In this document: positions 1-9,389 of the stretch, one piece after another
How positions within the stretch are numbered: position 1 is the first letter of the stretch
How the letters are laid out: the number at the start of each line of letters is the position of its first letter
Program-made: the position numbers and the translations under genes
NCBI RefSeq assembly: GCF_034321785.1
Contig: NZ_JAXLPB010000001.1
Location: forward strand, 1,016,145-1,080,144
Direction: 5' to 3'
Origin: Fulvimarina uroteuthidis
Lineage (GTDB): Bacteria; Pseudomonadota; Alphaproteobacteria; Rhizobiales; Rhizobiaceae
DNA length: 64,000 bases
The notes under the pieces: model-generated
The model's database searches: none
What the model was told of the DNA's origin: nothing
The model's input: only the letters and a program-made list of their open reading frames with translations

Positions 1-389
1 TCGCGCGCCATTCGATCCCGACCCTGTTCATCTGCGCGGGGGGCGACCGTGTGGTCTCGACGCGCGCCGCCGAACGGCTCGCCTGGCGCATGCGCTCGGG
101 CTCGAGCCTGACCCTGCCCGACGCGCGGCACGAACTTTTGCAGGAAAAGGACCGCTACCGCGAACCGTTCCTGGACGCGCTGGAGACCTTCTTCGGACCC
201 GCCATGGGCGAGGTCACCGCCGAAACCGGGATCGACCAGGCCCCGAAGGCGCCGACGCAGGATGGCATCGCGCCGGGCATGATCGCGCCGGCCGGCCTTC
301 CGACCGCCACGTTCGGCGCCGACAAGGCCCGGCAGCCGGTCGATCGCCGCGACGTCGGGTCGGAGACGGGGACCGTGCGAACGGAATGA
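1..389 (+). CDS. alpha/beta hydrolase (lysophospholipase-like), 3' end only
   Basis: The reading frame is open from base 3 at the window edge to a TGA at 387-389, so the N-terminal part lies outside. The visible part begins with a beta-strand and aspartate pattern (IPTLFICAGGDRVVS) followed about 30 residues later by a histidine in LPDARHELLQEKD. This spacing of the acid Asp and catalytic His is typical of serine hydrolases of the lysophospholipase L2/monoacylglycerol lipase type (PldB-like). The nucleophile serine would be upstream. The last 50 or so residues are Ala/Pro-rich and look like a non-conserved tail. The gene converges on tadC, 66 bases away. Substrate unknown; family call fairly secure, exact enzyme not. 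Confidence 0.7.
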   Translation, partial: ARHSIPTLFICAGGDRVVSTRAAERLAWRMRSGSSLTLPDARHELLQEKDRYREPFLDALETFFGPAMGEVTAETGIDQAPKAPTQDGIAPGMIAPAGLPTATFGADKARQPVDRRDVGSETGTVRTE

Positions 390-455
390 AGGCTTGGGGT
401 TCCCCTCGCCCCGTGCACGTCCGGGAAAGGCCCGCCGGCTCCTTCGTCCGGCGCA

Positions 456-1451
456 TCAGTTGCTCATCGTGTCCATGATGTTGAACACGGCCGGTGCGAG
501 AATGACGACGATCAGCACGGGAAGGAAGAAGACGATCATCGGAACGGTGAGCTTGGGCGGAAGCGCGGCAGCTTTCTTTTCGGCATCGTTCATCCGCAGA
601 TCGCGGTTTTCCTGGGCCATCACGCGCAGGGCCGATCCGACCGGCGTTCCGTAGCGCTCGGCCTGGGTGAGCGCGGTCATGGTCGCCTTGACGCCGTCGA
701 GTTCGGTCCGCGCACTGAGATTCTCGTAGGCGCCCCGGCGCTCGGGCAGGTAGGAGAGTTCGGCGCAGGTCAGCATCAGCTCTTCGGCGAGCGGGATCGA
801 CTGGATGCCGATCTCCTCGGCGACCTTGCGGAAGGAGGCTTCGATGGACCGTCCGGACTCCACGCAGATCAGGAGGAGGTCCAGCGCATCGGGCCAAGCG
901 CGCTGGATGGATTTCTGGCGCTTTTCCGCAGCGCTTCGCACGTAGAAGACGGGCAGCACGAAGCCGGCATAGGCGAACCCGACAATGGCGACCGACTGCA
1001 CGGCGAACGGCTTGGCCGCCAGGAATCCCAGGACGAAGATCGCCATCATCGCGATCCCCAGGAAGCCGAGGGCAAGCGCGATGCGGGCAAACAGGAACAG
1101 GGTGAGCTGACGCTGGCTGCGGAAGCCGGCGACCCGCAACTTGGCGATCGTCGCCTCGTCGACCAGTCCCTTCTTGAGGTTGAGCATGGCAACCACCTTG
1201 GCGGCCACGCCCTGTTCCTCGCTCTGGCGCAGACCGCGCCTGGACTGTCCGTTCAGGCTCGTCATGCGGGCGCGCTCGCGCGCCCGCAACTCCTCGCGTT
1301 CGATCGCAACGGACTTCATGCGGCTCTGCAGCTTGCTGCGCGAGATCTGCGGCAGCAGCACGGCGAGGAGGCTGGCGAAGACGGCGAGCGTCAGGACGAC
1401 GCTGAAGAAGACCTGCGGCTGGATGCCGATCAGGGAAAAGACATTCTGCAT
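456..1451 (-). CDS. tadC: Flp/Tad pilus inner-membrane platform protein TadC
   Basis: A 331-residue type II secretion F-domain protein. It has an N-terminal membrane segment (about residues 14-35), a pair of hydrophobic segments near 120-165, a cytoplasmic F domain with the conserved WPDALDLLLICVESG stretch, and a C-terminal membrane segment (VPMIVFFLPVLIVVILAP). With TadB it forms the inner-membrane platform that the CpaF ATPase acts on to assemble Flp pili. It is the last gene of the minus-strand run cpaA-B-C-D-E-F-tadB-tadC, 79 bases after tadB. The tadD gene that often follows is not here: the next gene is a convergent hydrolase. Confidence 0.93.
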   Translation of the reverse strand: MQNVFSLIGIQPQVFFSVVLTLAVFASLLAVLLPQISRSKLQSRMKSVAIEREELRARERARMTSLNGQSRRGLRQSEEQGVAAKVVAMLNLKKGLVDEATIAKLRVAGFRSQRQLTLFLFARIALALGFLGIAMMAIFVLGFLAAKPFAVQSVAIVGFAYAGFVLPVFYVRSAAEKRQKSIQRAWPDALDLLLICVESGRSIEASFRKVAEEIGIQSIPLAEELMLTCAELSYLPERRGAYENLSARTELDGVKATMTALTQAERYGTPVGSALRVMAQENRDLRMNDAEKKAAALPPKLTVPMIVFFLPVLIVVILAPAVFNIMDTMSN

Positions 1452-1530
1452 GTCGGAAGGCTCCTTCGAACAGCGTATGGAAACCGGCCCGACCGGTCCG
1501 GTTCATCGACGCGCGGGATGCGCGGCCCTG

Positions 1531-2538
1531 TCAGACGTCGAAATTGATCATCTTCTTCATGATCAGGATGCCGATCAGCATCCAGATCCCCGCGCCGATC
1601 AGGACGAGGTTTCCGCGCGGGTCCTGGACCAGAACGGCCATGTAGTCGGGGGACGTGACGTAGATCATGCCGGCGACGAAGAACGGGATGACGCCGATGA
1701 TGCCGGCCGAGACCTTCGCCTCCATCGACACGGCCTCGACCTTCTGGCGCATCTTCTTGCGCTCTCGCAGGACCCGCGACAGGTTGCCGAGCGCTTCCGA
1801 CAGGTTGCCGCCCGCCTGGGACTGGATGGCGATCACGATCGAGAAGAAGTTCGTCTCCGGAAGCGGAACGTGGCGATGCAGCCGTTCGCAGGCCTCGCCG
1901 ATCGGAATGCCGAGCTGCTGCGTCTCGATGATGCGCTGGAACTCCCCGGCGACGGGTTCGGGCACGTCGCTGACGACGTTCCGCAAGGTGTCGTTGAGCG
2001 GCAGGCCGGCCTTCACGCCGCGCACGATCAGATCGATGGCGGTGGGGAAATGGTTGGAGAAATCCTTGAGCCGCTTCTTCCTGCGGTTGGCGAGGAACAG
2101 GCGCGGCAGGCCGAAGGCCCCGACGATGCCGAGACCCGCACAGACAAGAAGTGGAAGTCCGAACATCAGGCAGACAAACGCGACGAAGATGCCGCCGCCG
2201 CCCGAGAACAGGTGGAACGTCGTCGGCGTGATCTTCAGGCCGCACTGCTTGAGGGCATGTTCGAGGGACGGTTTCGCGCCATGATCCCCCCGCGCCTTGG
2301 TGCGGCTTTCCAGATCCTTCAGGTTGCTTTGCAAAACGCGCCGGCGCTTGGCCTGCTCCTGCATCCGATCCTTCATCTGACCGACGCGCGCGCGCGCCGC
2401 CTCGTCCCGTGAATAGGCCGTCTTGCGTGCCTTCACGCGCTTGGAATTGGCCATTTTCGGTTGCATGAACGCATAGGCGACGGCGCCGGCCGCGACCGTA
2501 GACAGCAACACGAAGAGAAGGATGCCGAGCGAACTCAT
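1531..2538 (-). CDS. tadB: Flp/Tad pilus inner-membrane platform protein TadB
   Basis: The start is set at the ATG at 2538, one base after the cpaF stop and preceded by a strong GGAGGGGAG ribosome site, giving 335 residues beginning MSSLGILLFVLL. An in-frame ATG 18 codons upstream lies inside cpaF and is not needed. Residues 3-24 form a membrane segment; a basic, probably coiled linker (about 25-90) precedes two hydrophobic segments and a T2SSF domain containing FPTAIDLIVRGVKAGLPL. Two hydrophobic helices close the protein. TadB pairs with TadC as the pilus assembly platform. The tight spacing to cpaF implies translational coupling. Confidence 0.93.
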   Translation of the reverse strand: MSSLGILLFVLLSTVAAGAVAYAFMQPKMANSKRVKARKTAYSRDEAARARVGQMKDRMQEQAKRRRVLQSNLKDLESRTKARGDHGAKPSLEHALKQCGLKITPTTFHLFSGGGGIFVAFVCLMFGLPLLVCAGLGIVGAFGLPRLFLANRRKKRLKDFSNHFPTAIDLIVRGVKAGLPLNDTLRNVVSDVPEPVAGEFQRIIETQQLGIPIGEACERLHRHVPLPETNFFSIVIAIQSQAGGNLSEALGNLSRVLRERKKMRQKVEAVSMEAKVSAGIIGVIPFFVAGMIYVTSPDYMAVLVQDPRGNLVLIGAGIWMLIGILIMKKMINFDV

Positions 2539-2539
2539 C

Positions 2540-4051
2540 TTAGAAGCTCCCCTCCGGAGCTTCCTCGTTGCTCGCGTCGAGCGCTGCGGCAAGCCTCTTC
2601 TCTTCGCCGTAATAGCGCGCCTTGTCCCAGAACTTCGGACGGCCGATGCCGGTCGAGCGATGCTTGCCGATCAGCCGGCCGTTCGCATCCTCGCCCTTGA
2701 TGTCGTAGACGAAGAGATCCTGGGTGATGATCACGTCGCCTTCCATGCCGACCACTTCGGTGATGTGCGTGATCCGCCGCGAGCCGTCGCGCAGGCGCGC
2801 GGCCTGCACGATGATGTCGATCGAGCCGCAGACGATTTCCTTCACGGTCTTCGAAGGCAGGGCGAACCCGCCCATCGCAATCATCGATTCGATACGGTTC
2901 AGGCATTCGCGAGGGCTGTTGGCGTGGATCGTGCCCATCGAGCCGTCATGGCCGGTGTTCATTGCCTGGAGAAGGTCGAACACCTCCGGCCCGCGGACCT
3001 CGCCGACCACGATGCGCTCGGGACGCATGCGCAGGCAGTTCTTCACCAGATCGCGCATGGTGATCGCGCCCTCGCCCTCGATGTTCGGCGGCCGCGTCTC
3101 CAGCCGCACCACATGGGGCTGCTGGAGCTGCAGCTCGGCCGAATCCTCGCAGGTGACGATGCGCTCGTCGCTGTCGATATAATGGGTCATGCAGTTGAGA
3201 AGCGTCGTCTTGCCCGAACCCGTGCCCCCGGAAATGACGATATTGCAGCGCACCCGTCCGATGATCTGGAGAATGGCCGCGCCTTCCGGCGAGATCGAGC
3301 CGAACTGGACGAGCTGATCGAGGGTCAGCTTGTCCTTCTTGAACTTGCGGATCGTCAGGGCCGCGCCGTCGAGCGCGAGCGGGGGCGCGATGACGTTGAC
3401 GCGGCTGCCGTCCGGAAGGCGCGCGTCGCAGATCGGCGAGGTCTCGTCGACGCGGCGCCCGACCTGGCTGACGATGCGCTGGCAGATGTTGAGAAGCTGC
3501 TGGTTGTCGCGGAACTGGACATTGGTCTCGATGACCTTGCCGTTGACTTCGATGAAGGTCTTCTTGGCGCCGTTCACCATGATGTCGGCAATGTCGTCGC
3601 GCATCAGCAGGGGCTCAAGCGGGCCGTATCCCAGGACGTCGTTGCAGATGTCGGCGAGCAGGTCCTCCTGCTCGGCGATGGTCATCGCATAGTTCTTGAT
3701 CTGGATGATGTCGTTGACGATGTCGCGAATTTCCTCGCGCGCGCTTTCGACATCCATGGCGGCGAGCTGCGACAGATCGATCGTGTCGATCAGGGCCGCG
3801 AACACCTGGCTCTTGCGCTCGTAGAACGCGTCGTCGCGCCGGCCGGTATTGCGCTGCGTCTCGCCGGCAGGCCTTGCCGCGGGCGGCATCGGCGCCGAGC
3901 CGCGCCCGACCTTGGTCTCGATCTCGGCAAGCATCGCCCGGGGCGCGCTCGCGACGGGCCTTGCCGGCGCCTCGGGCTTCGCCTCCACCGGGCGCTCCCG
4001 GACGGAAGCACCTGCGTCGGACGGCCCCTGATGCGTGCGTTTACCAAACAT
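2540..4051 (-). CDS. cpaF: Tad pilus assembly ATPase CpaF/TadA
   Basis: A 503-residue type II/IV secretion ATPase that powers Flp pilus assembly. The first 70 or so residues are a low-complexity Pro/Ala-rich region; an N-terminal domain follows, and then the RecA-like ATPase with Walker A GGTGSGKTT at about residues 274-282, the Asp box ERIVTCEDSAELQL, a Walker B-like region RPERIVVGEVRGPEVFDLLQAMNTGHDG and the His box GSMGTIHANSP. All motifs needed for activity are present. The gene lies 90 bases downstream of cpaE and is followed by tadB after a single base. The length is normal for alphaproteobacterial CpaF. Confidence 0.96.
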   Translation of the reverse strand: MFGKRTHQGPSDAGASVRERPVEAKPEAPARPVASAPRAMLAEIETKVGRGSAPMPPAARPAGETQRNTGRRDDAFYERKSQVFAALIDTIDLSQLAAMDVESAREEIRDIVNDIIQIKNYAMTIAEQEDLLADICNDVLGYGPLEPLLMRDDIADIMVNGAKKTFIEVNGKVIETNVQFRDNQQLLNICQRIVSQVGRRVDETSPICDARLPDGSRVNVIAPPLALDGAALTIRKFKKDKLTLDQLVQFGSISPEGAAILQIIGRVRCNIVISGGTGSGKTTLLNCMTHYIDSDERIVTCEDSAELQLQQPHVVRLETRPPNIEGEGAITMRDLVKNCLRMRPERIVVGEVRGPEVFDLLQAMNTGHDGSMGTIHANSPRECLNRIESMIAMGGFALPSKTVKEIVCGSIDIIVQAARLRDGSRRITHITEVVGMEGDVIITQDLFVYDIKGEDANGRLIGKHRSTGIGRPKFWDKARYYGEEKRLAAALDASNEEAPEGSF

Positions 4052-4141
4052 GGTCCGTCTCCAAGCGCTTCTTCTGCCGTATCATTATTGCGATCGGACC
4101 GACGTGCCGAACGCAGGAAAGCCGAGCGAGGCCGGCCGCGC

Positions 4142-5410
4142 TCACGCGGCCGACTTGCGAAGTCCGAGACGGTCGAGAAGGTTCGGCTTCTTCTTGACCT
4201 TCGCAATCCCGCGCCCGGTCAGGCTATGGGCAAGATCGTCGAACAGATCGGCGACAGGGCTCTTGGGCGCGCTCTGCCGGATCATCAGACCGCCATTGGC
4301 CGCCTCCCCGAACAGTTCCGGATCGAATCCGATCTGGATCGTCGGTGAAAGGTTCAGCGGTTCGCAGAACTCGGCCACGCTGATTTCGGGGCGCTTGGGC
4401 ACGCCGACCTGATTGAGGATCAGAAACGGCTGCGGATCGTTCGGCCTGAGCTTCGCCAGGGTCTCGATGAGATTCTTTGCGTTGCGCAGATTGGCAAGGT
4501 CCGGCGTCGCCGTGATGACGATCCGGTCGACGTCCGACAGCACCGCCCGCGTCCAGTCGGTCCAGACATGCGGCAAGTCGAGAACGACGATCGGCGCGCT
4601 GCGCTGGGCGGTTTCGATCAGGATGCGGTAGGCTTCGACGTCGAACTCGTAGTTCCGGTCGAGGACGCTGGGTGCGGCCAGAAGCGACAGATGATCGCCG
4701 CAATTGGACAGGAGGCGGTCGAGCAGGGTCTCGTCCATGTCCTCGAAGGAGGACAGCGCCTCGAACACGCCCTGGGACGGGTCCCGATCGAAATCGATAT
4801 TGGCGGTTCCGAACGGCAGGTCGCAGTCGATCAGGATCGATTCCGTTTCGAACAGCTGCGAGATCGTCCACACGATATTGTGCGCGATCGTCGAGGATCC
4901 GACGCCGCCGCGTGCGCCCAGGAACGCGATCGACCGGCCGATCGGCTTTTCGTCGCCGCTGGTGAAGATCTCCGAAATGGCGCCCAGAATGTCGGCCATG
5001 GAGATCGGCGCGACGAGATATTCCGAAATGCCGCAGCGCATCAGTTCCCGGTAGAGGTGGACGTCGTTGTAGTGTCCGATGACGACCACCTTCGATCCCG
5101 GATCGCACACGTCGGCGAGCCGTTCGAGCGCCGCCATCAGTTCGACGGGTTCGAGCCGGGTTTCCAGGATCACCAGATTGGGGGTCGGAGACGACGAGAA
5201 ATGCTCGAGCGCGGCCTTGAACCCGCCCATGTTCACCCGGAAGTTCGCCTTGGCCACGCGGCGGTCCCGCGCGGCGTTGTGCAGCGGTGCCGACACGCCC
5301 TCGCTGTCGCAGAAGGCCTGGATCGAGACCCGGGGGATCGGCCGGACATTGTCGACGATTTCAGGCTCGGCATAGGCGGCGCCCGTGACACCGTTGGTCT
5401 TGTCTACCAT
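4142..5410 (-). CDS. cpaE: Tad pilus localisation ATPase CpaE/TadZ
   Basis: A 422-residue MinD/ParA-like protein with an N-terminal receiver-like domain (about residues 30-150, with a VVVIGHYNDVHLYRELMRCG stretch) and a C-terminal deviant-Walker ATPase domain starting at FLGARGGVGSSTIAHNI. In Caulobacter CpaE places the pilus machinery at the pole. Its ATG lies inside the cpaD stop region (the ATGGTAG overlap is 7 bases), so cpaD and cpaE are translationally coupled. A 90-base gap separates it from cpaF. Confidence 0.93.
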   Translation of the reverse strand: MVDKTNGVTGAAYAEPEIVDNVRPIPRVSIQAFCDSEGVSAPLHNAARDRRVAKANFRVNMGGFKAALEHFSSSPTPNLVILETRLEPVELMAALERLADVCDPGSKVVVIGHYNDVHLYRELMRCGISEYLVAPISMADILGAISEIFTSGDEKPIGRSIAFLGARGGVGSSTIAHNIVWTISQLFETESILIDCDLPFGTANIDFDRDPSQGVFEALSSFEDMDETLLDRLLSNCGDHLSLLAAPSVLDRNYEFDVEAYRILIETAQRSAPIVVLDLPHVWTDWTRAVLSDVDRIVITATPDLANLRNAKNLIETLAKLRPNDPQPFLILNQVGVPKRPEISVAEFCEPLNLSPTIQIGFDPELFGEAANGGLMIRQSAPKSPVADLFDDLAHSLTGRGIAKVKKKPNLLDRLGLRKSAA

Positions 5411-6096
5411 TGGTATTCGCTTTCCATCTCAGGCCGTTGCGACGTGAAGGTCTGGCCCTTGCGATATTTCTCGATCACCTGATCGCGCCGCTCGCCATCG
5501 ACGGGCCCCAGGCCGCGCGGCGACAGGAGATCGCGCGGATCGGCGATCTGGGCCGCAAGGTTCTGCTGGGTCGCGCAGCCGAAGTTCTGGTAGTTCTTGT
5601 TCTCGCTGGTCGAGCCGAGATCTTCTGGCCAGCGGCCGCAAGGGGCGGTCTGCGCGGTCAGCGTCGAGAAGGTCAGCCGGATCGGGGTCGGGCGCAGCGC
5701 GTCGTGGGCCGCATAGCTTTCGACGAACACCCGCTCGCGCGGGACCCCGGAGCGCGTGAGGACGGCGATCGCCTCGTGGGAGATGCTTGCGGCGGACGCG
5801 GCATTGGGCGATCCGTAGGGAACCATCACCCGCATCGTCTCGGCACCGGAATGCCGGAAGCGCTTGGCGAAGTCCTCGATGCGTCCCGAATCCGGCATGG
5901 CCAGCTGGCGCTCGCCGGAAAGGATCGGAATGTCGAGGGCCTGCTCGGCCTCCCCCACGACGATCGGATGGCGGGTGCGGTAGTCGTCGGGCACCGATCC
6001 GACATCGATATGGTGCACGTTCGCGCACGCGCCGAGCGCGGCGGACAGGGCCAGCAGCGAAGCGGCGATGGGGACCCGTGCGAACAGAAATCTCAT
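5404..6096 (-). CDS. cpaD: Tad pilus lipoprotein CpaD
   Basis: A 230-residue secreted lipoprotein. The N terminus (MRFLFARVPIAASLLALSAALGAC) is a signal peptide with a lipobox ending at Cys24. The rest matches the CpaD family: a LSGERQLAMPDSG stretch near residue 60 and the conserved C-terminal NFGCATQQNLAAQIADPRDL. It works with the CpaC secretin in the outer membrane. It starts 18 bases after cpaC and overlaps cpaE by 7 bases. Confidence 0.92.
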   Translation of the reverse strand: MRFLFARVPIAASLLALSAALGACANVHHIDVGSVPDDYRTRHPIVVGEAEQALDIPILSGERQLAMPDSGRIEDFAKRFRHSGAETMRVMVPYGSPNAASAASISHEAIAVLTRSGVPRERVFVESYAAHDALRPTPIRLTFSTLTAQTAPCGRWPEDLGSTSENKNYQNFGCATQQNLAAQIADPRDLLSPRGLGPVDGERRDQVIEKYRKGQTFTSQRPEMESEYQW

Positions 6097-6114
6097 GGCT
6101 CTCGATCTCCCGGC

Positions 6115-7698
6115 CTATTTGTAGATGTAGCCGACGACGCCGTGATATCGGCCGGGCGGCAGCTTGGTTTCGGAATGTCCGTAGATGCGGTTGACGCGGC
6201 CGAGGAAATTGGCGGCGCCGTCGCTTGAGAAGGCCAGGCCGTCGTCGGGCCGGGCCAGCGCCTCGCGCGAGACGGGGCGCACGAGATAGGGCGTCACGAT
6301 GACGACGAGTTCGGTCTCGTAGCGCTGGAAGTCACGGCTGCGGAACAGGCTTCCGAGGATCGGCAGCTTGGAAAGACCTGGAAAACCCGAAACGACCTGA
6401 CGGACCTCGTCGCGCACGAGACCGGCGATCACGAGGGAGCCGCCCGAGGGCAGTTCGACGGTGGTGTCGGCGAGGCGCTTGCGCAGACCGATGGTACCGA
6501 CGCCGGCGCCATACTTGTCGCCTGGATAGCTGAACGGCGATTCGAACGAAGGCTCGGAAACACTCGTGCGGATCTTCAGGCTGATACGGCCCGGCGAAAG
6601 CACGACAGGCGTGAAGTCGAGACCGATGCCGTACTCGATCTGTCGACTGTCGATCGTGACGACACCCTCCGTGACCTCCTGATCGACGATATTGCCATTG
6701 TCGTCCCGAATGTTCGTGATCTTTTCCGGCGTCACGTCGCGACCTGTCGGGACGGAGAACTCGCCACCCACCTTGAAGCTGGCGCTCTCGCCGGAAATGG
6801 CGGTCAGGCTCGGCTCAGCGAGCGTGCGCATGACGCCCGCTTGCTCGAGTGCGGAGAGTTGGGCACTGATGCCGGTATCGCCGATCGTACCGTTCAGCAG
6901 CGCTCCCGAGTTCGACAAGGCCTTGCCGAGACCGAAGGGACTGTCCGAGATTGCCCCGAAGGTCATCCCGTCGATGACGGTCCCGACGGTCCCGTTCAAA
7001 CCCAACTGCTTGACGACCGAACGCTGGACTTCGGCGACCGTGACCTTCAGCGTGACCTGATCCTCGCCCTCGATCTGCAGGAGATTGATGACCTTGCTCG
7101 AGCGCCGGGGTTCGCTGGCGAACGCGACATCCCCGCCGCCCTCGGCCTCGCCGCCGGCCGATGCGGACCGGATGTAGGCGCCCGTGGTCGCCTCGCCGCC
7201 GCTGAGATAGGCGTCGGCGATCTGGCTGACACGTTTGGAATCGAGCGGTGTGCGCACGCGCCCGGTCAGAACGACGTTGTCGTTCATGATCTCGGCCACG
7301 ACTTCCGAATCCGGGACGTATTTCTCGATCGCCGCGGTCAGGCCCTTGATGTCGCGCTCGATCCGGATGTCGATCGAGGCGATCTGCCGGTTGGCCTCGT
7401 CGAAGACGATCAGGTTGGTCTGGCCGACCTGCTTGCCGAACAGATAGATGTGGCGTTTGTCGCGGGTCAGCGCATCGGCGATCGCCGGATTTGCGACGAG
7501 GATGTCGTGGGCGTCGGCGGACAGGACCAGCACCTTGGACTTGTCGAGCCCGAGATCGATCCGCGTCTGGCCGAAACCGACATTGACGATGCTCTCCTGG
7601 CCCGGCGACTGGGCGTTGGCGGGCGCAACGCCCGCGAACGGCGTGACCACGAGCGTCGCGGACAGGCTGACGGCGCGCAAGATTGCAATGATCGACAT
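6115..7698 (-). CDS. cpaC: Tad pilus outer-membrane secretin CpaC/RcpA
   Basis: The start is the ATG at 7698, which has an AAGGAG ribosome site 7 bases upstream and gives a classical signal peptide (residues 1-29, ending ANA before Q30). An in-frame ATG 15 codons earlier overlaps the cpaB stop and would spoil the signal peptide. The mature protein has the N-terminal pilus-secretin domain (GFGQTRIDLGLDKSKVLVLS), a BON-like domain and the secretin core with VTLKVTVAEV, RTLAEPSLTAISGE, GIGLDFTPVV and the closing ELVVIVTPYLVRPV. It has 527 residues, normal for CpaC. It forms the pilus exit channel. The N-terminal domain resembles the product of the gene at 9843. Confidence 0.95.
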   Translation of the reverse strand: MSIIAILRAVSLSATLVVTPFAGVAPANAQSPGQESIVNVGFGQTRIDLGLDKSKVLVLSADAHDILVANPAIADALTRDKRHIYLFGKQVGQTNLIVFDEANRQIASIDIRIERDIKGLTAAIEKYVPDSEVVAEIMNDNVVLTGRVRTPLDSKRVSQIADAYLSGGEATTGAYIRSASAGGEAEGGGDVAFASEPRRSSKVINLLQIEGEDQVTLKVTVAEVQRSVVKQLGLNGTVGTVIDGMTFGAISDSPFGLGKALSNSGALLNGTIGDTGISAQLSALEQAGVMRTLAEPSLTAISGESASFKVGGEFSVPTGRDVTPEKITNIRDDNGNIVDQEVTEGVVTIDSRQIEYGIGLDFTPVVLSPGRISLKIRTSVSEPSFESPFSYPGDKYGAGVGTIGLRKRLADTTVELPSGGSLVIAGLVRDEVRQVVSGFPGLSKLPILGSLFRSRDFQRYETELVVIVTPYLVRPVSREALARPDDGLAFSSDGAANFLGRVNRIYGHSETKLPPGRYHGVVGYIYK

Positions 7699-7739
7699 CG
7701 CTCGCTCCTTGATGAGTGTGGGGGACGTCCGGATCGTGG

Positions 7740-8561
7740 TCATTCGGGAACCTTCACGTCCTGCACGCGGCCGTAGCGAACGATGCGGACCGGGCCGCGC
7801 CGCGCCTTTTCCTCGGCCAGCAGAAACGCCGCATAGCCCGGCGAGCCCGGAACGGAATCGGCAAGCGAGCGAAGCGAGAGGACGAAGCGATCGGCAATCT
7901 GCTGGGCCGCCGTCAGGGCTTCGGCCTGCTCGCCGTCGACCTCCAGCGTCGCCACCGAACCGATGACGTTGCGCTGGCCTTCGGTGTCCTCGATCGTCTG
8001 GTCGATCGCCAGGACCTTGAGGTTCCGAAGCACCGTTTCGGTCTGGATCTGGGCTTCGCCGCCATTGGCCGATTCCTTGCGGCGCGTCATGATCACGTCG
8101 ACATGGTCGTTGGGCAGGATGAAGCCGCCGGCCGCGGTCGCCGCGGCGATCTGGACGGACACGGCGCGCTTGCCGGCCGGCAGAAGGGCGGACAGGAAGC
8201 CGGAATCGGACTTGATGAGCTTGGCTTCCCGGACGGGTTCGCCGGCGAAGAACGCCTGGCGTGCGATCGTGCCGTTGAGTTCGCTCTGGGCGTCGGGTCT
8301 GGCAGTCCTCAGAATGAAGCCGTCGCCGATGCCGTCGACGGGCCATTTCTGCCATTCGAAGCCGCCGTCGATCCGCATGCCCATGGGCACCGCGTTCGCG
8401 GAGACGAGAACGTCCTCGAGCTTCACGGGCGGTTCCGCGGGGCTTGCGGTGATGATGACGGGTTCCTGGGGAGCGGGTGCCGCGAAGTTCAGGGCGACGA
8501 AGCCGGCGCCCAGCGCCGCGAACGCTGCGACCGCCACCACGATGATCTGGCTTCGGTTCAT
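7740..8561 (-). CDS. cpaB: Tad pilus periplasmic protein CpaB/RcpC
   Basis: A 273-residue protein with an N-terminal membrane anchor or signal (residues 5-28) and an SAF-like domain with VLVSANAVPMGMRID, followed by the RcpC/CpaB domain carrying LLPAGKRAVSVQI and FILPNDHVDVIMTRR. These are hallmark stretches of CpaB. It is thought to support the CpaC secretin in the periplasm. The gene ends in TGA about 40 bases before the chosen cpaC start. It lies 109 bases downstream of cpaA. Confidence 0.93.
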   Translation of the reverse strand: MNRSQIIVVAVAAFAALGAGFVALNFAAPAPQEPVIITASPAEPPVKLEDVLVSANAVPMGMRIDGGFEWQKWPVDGIGDGFILRTARPDAQSELNGTIARQAFFAGEPVREAKLIKSDSGFLSALLPAGKRAVSVQIAAATAAGGFILPNDHVDVIMTRRKESANGGEAQIQTETVLRNLKVLAIDQTIEDTEGQRNVIGSVATLEVDGEQAEALTAAQQIADRFVLSLRSLADSVPGSPGYAAFLLAEEKARRGPVRIVRYGRVQDVKVPE

Positions 8562-8670
8562 CGATAACTCCCCGCACGGTCCCCGCGATCGTCGCAGGTC
8601 TTCGCGCTGGTTATCGCCCGGAATTCCTCAATGTATGGTTAACCGAATCTGAAAAAGTGAGACGACGCCG

Positions 8671-9174
8671 TCAGGAGGCCCGCAGGGCCGCTTCCATGAA
8701 GGGTCCGTCCGCATAGACGAGGAGGCCCGCAATGGCGAGCGCGACGCCGTAGGGAACGCCGGTCTCGCGCGAGAGGAGACGATCGGCGAAGGCGAAGCCG
8801 GTCACGGGGGCGATCATCGTTCGGGAATAAAGAAGGAACAGGGCAAGCGCTCCACCGAGCGCGGTCGCGTAGACGAGGTACAGGCCGGCATCGAATGGAC
8901 CGATCCAGAAGGCGGTCGCGGCCAGCATCTTCGCGTCGCCCCCGCCGATCAGGCCGCCGGCGAACAGGGCAAACCCGATGAAGAACGTCCCGACGCCGAA
9001 CGCCGCGAAGATGGCGGCCTGCTCAAGCGGCATTCCGCCAGCGAGAACCGCGACCGGAAAACCCGCGGCGAGAAGAAGACAAAGCCGGTTCGGGATCGTC
9101 ATCGTCATGACGTCCGAGACAGCGGCAAAGATCATGCAGAACGGGAAGACCGTGATCAGGAAAATGTAGGCCAT
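8671..9174 (-). CDS. cpaA: prepilin peptidase CpaA/TadV
   Basis: A 167-residue, very hydrophobic A24-family aspartic peptidase that trims Flp prepilin. The two catalytic aspartates are visible: Asp21 in FAAVSDVMTMTIPN and Asp80 in the GGGDAKML motif. About five to six membrane segments cover the rest. It lacks the N-methyltransferase domain of PilD, as expected for CpaA. It is the first gene of the cpaA-tadC run. The 257-base gap between it and the pilin gene contains a terminator hairpin, so transcription of the pilin and of the machinery may be partly separated. Confidence 0.93.
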   Translation of the reverse strand: MAYIFLITVFPFCMIFAAVSDVMTMTIPNRLCLLLAAGFPVAVLAGGMPLEQAAIFAAFGVGTFFIGFALFAGGLIGGGDAKMLAATAFWIGPFDAGLYLVYATALGGALALFLLYSRTMIAPVTGFAFADRLLSRETGVPYGVALAIAGLLVYADGPFMEAALRAS

Positions 9175-9353
9175 CTGTGCGCTTTCCGCTTTCAGATCGA
9201 ACCGGGTCTCAACCAGCGTGAATGTTTCCCGCTGATATTTCGTAAATGATCCCGGGGCCGTCTAACGACATACCTCGGCGGAATTGCGAATGCCGCCCCG
9301 GGTTATTCAACACATTAATCAGGTCAGCGCTCCAGCACGATGGGCACACCATG

Positions 9354-9389
9354 AAAAACGGGACCGATTGGCTCGGCCCCGTTTTTTTT
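9354..9389. terminator. bidirectional intrinsic terminator downstream of the Flp pilin gene
   Basis: The arms at 9358-9367 and 9373-9382 pair at 9 of 10 positions around a 5-base loop. On the minus strand the hairpin is followed by five T residues (A at 9354-9358), which suits termination after the pilin gene 43 bases upstream. On the plus strand eight T residues follow (9382-9389), although no plus-strand gene is seen upstream. It probably limits readthrough from the abundant pilin message into cpaA. Confidence 0.75.

Noticed and set aside
2522..4348. A 608-codon plus-strand frame antisense to cpaF
   Set aside because: cpaF is complete with all ATPase motifs; the antisense product resembles no known protein and is a typical GC-rich shadow.
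6115..8577. cpaC read as an 820-residue protein
   Set aside because: The upstream part of the frame lies inside cpaB. The ATG at 7698 with AAGGAG and a proper signal peptide is the real start.
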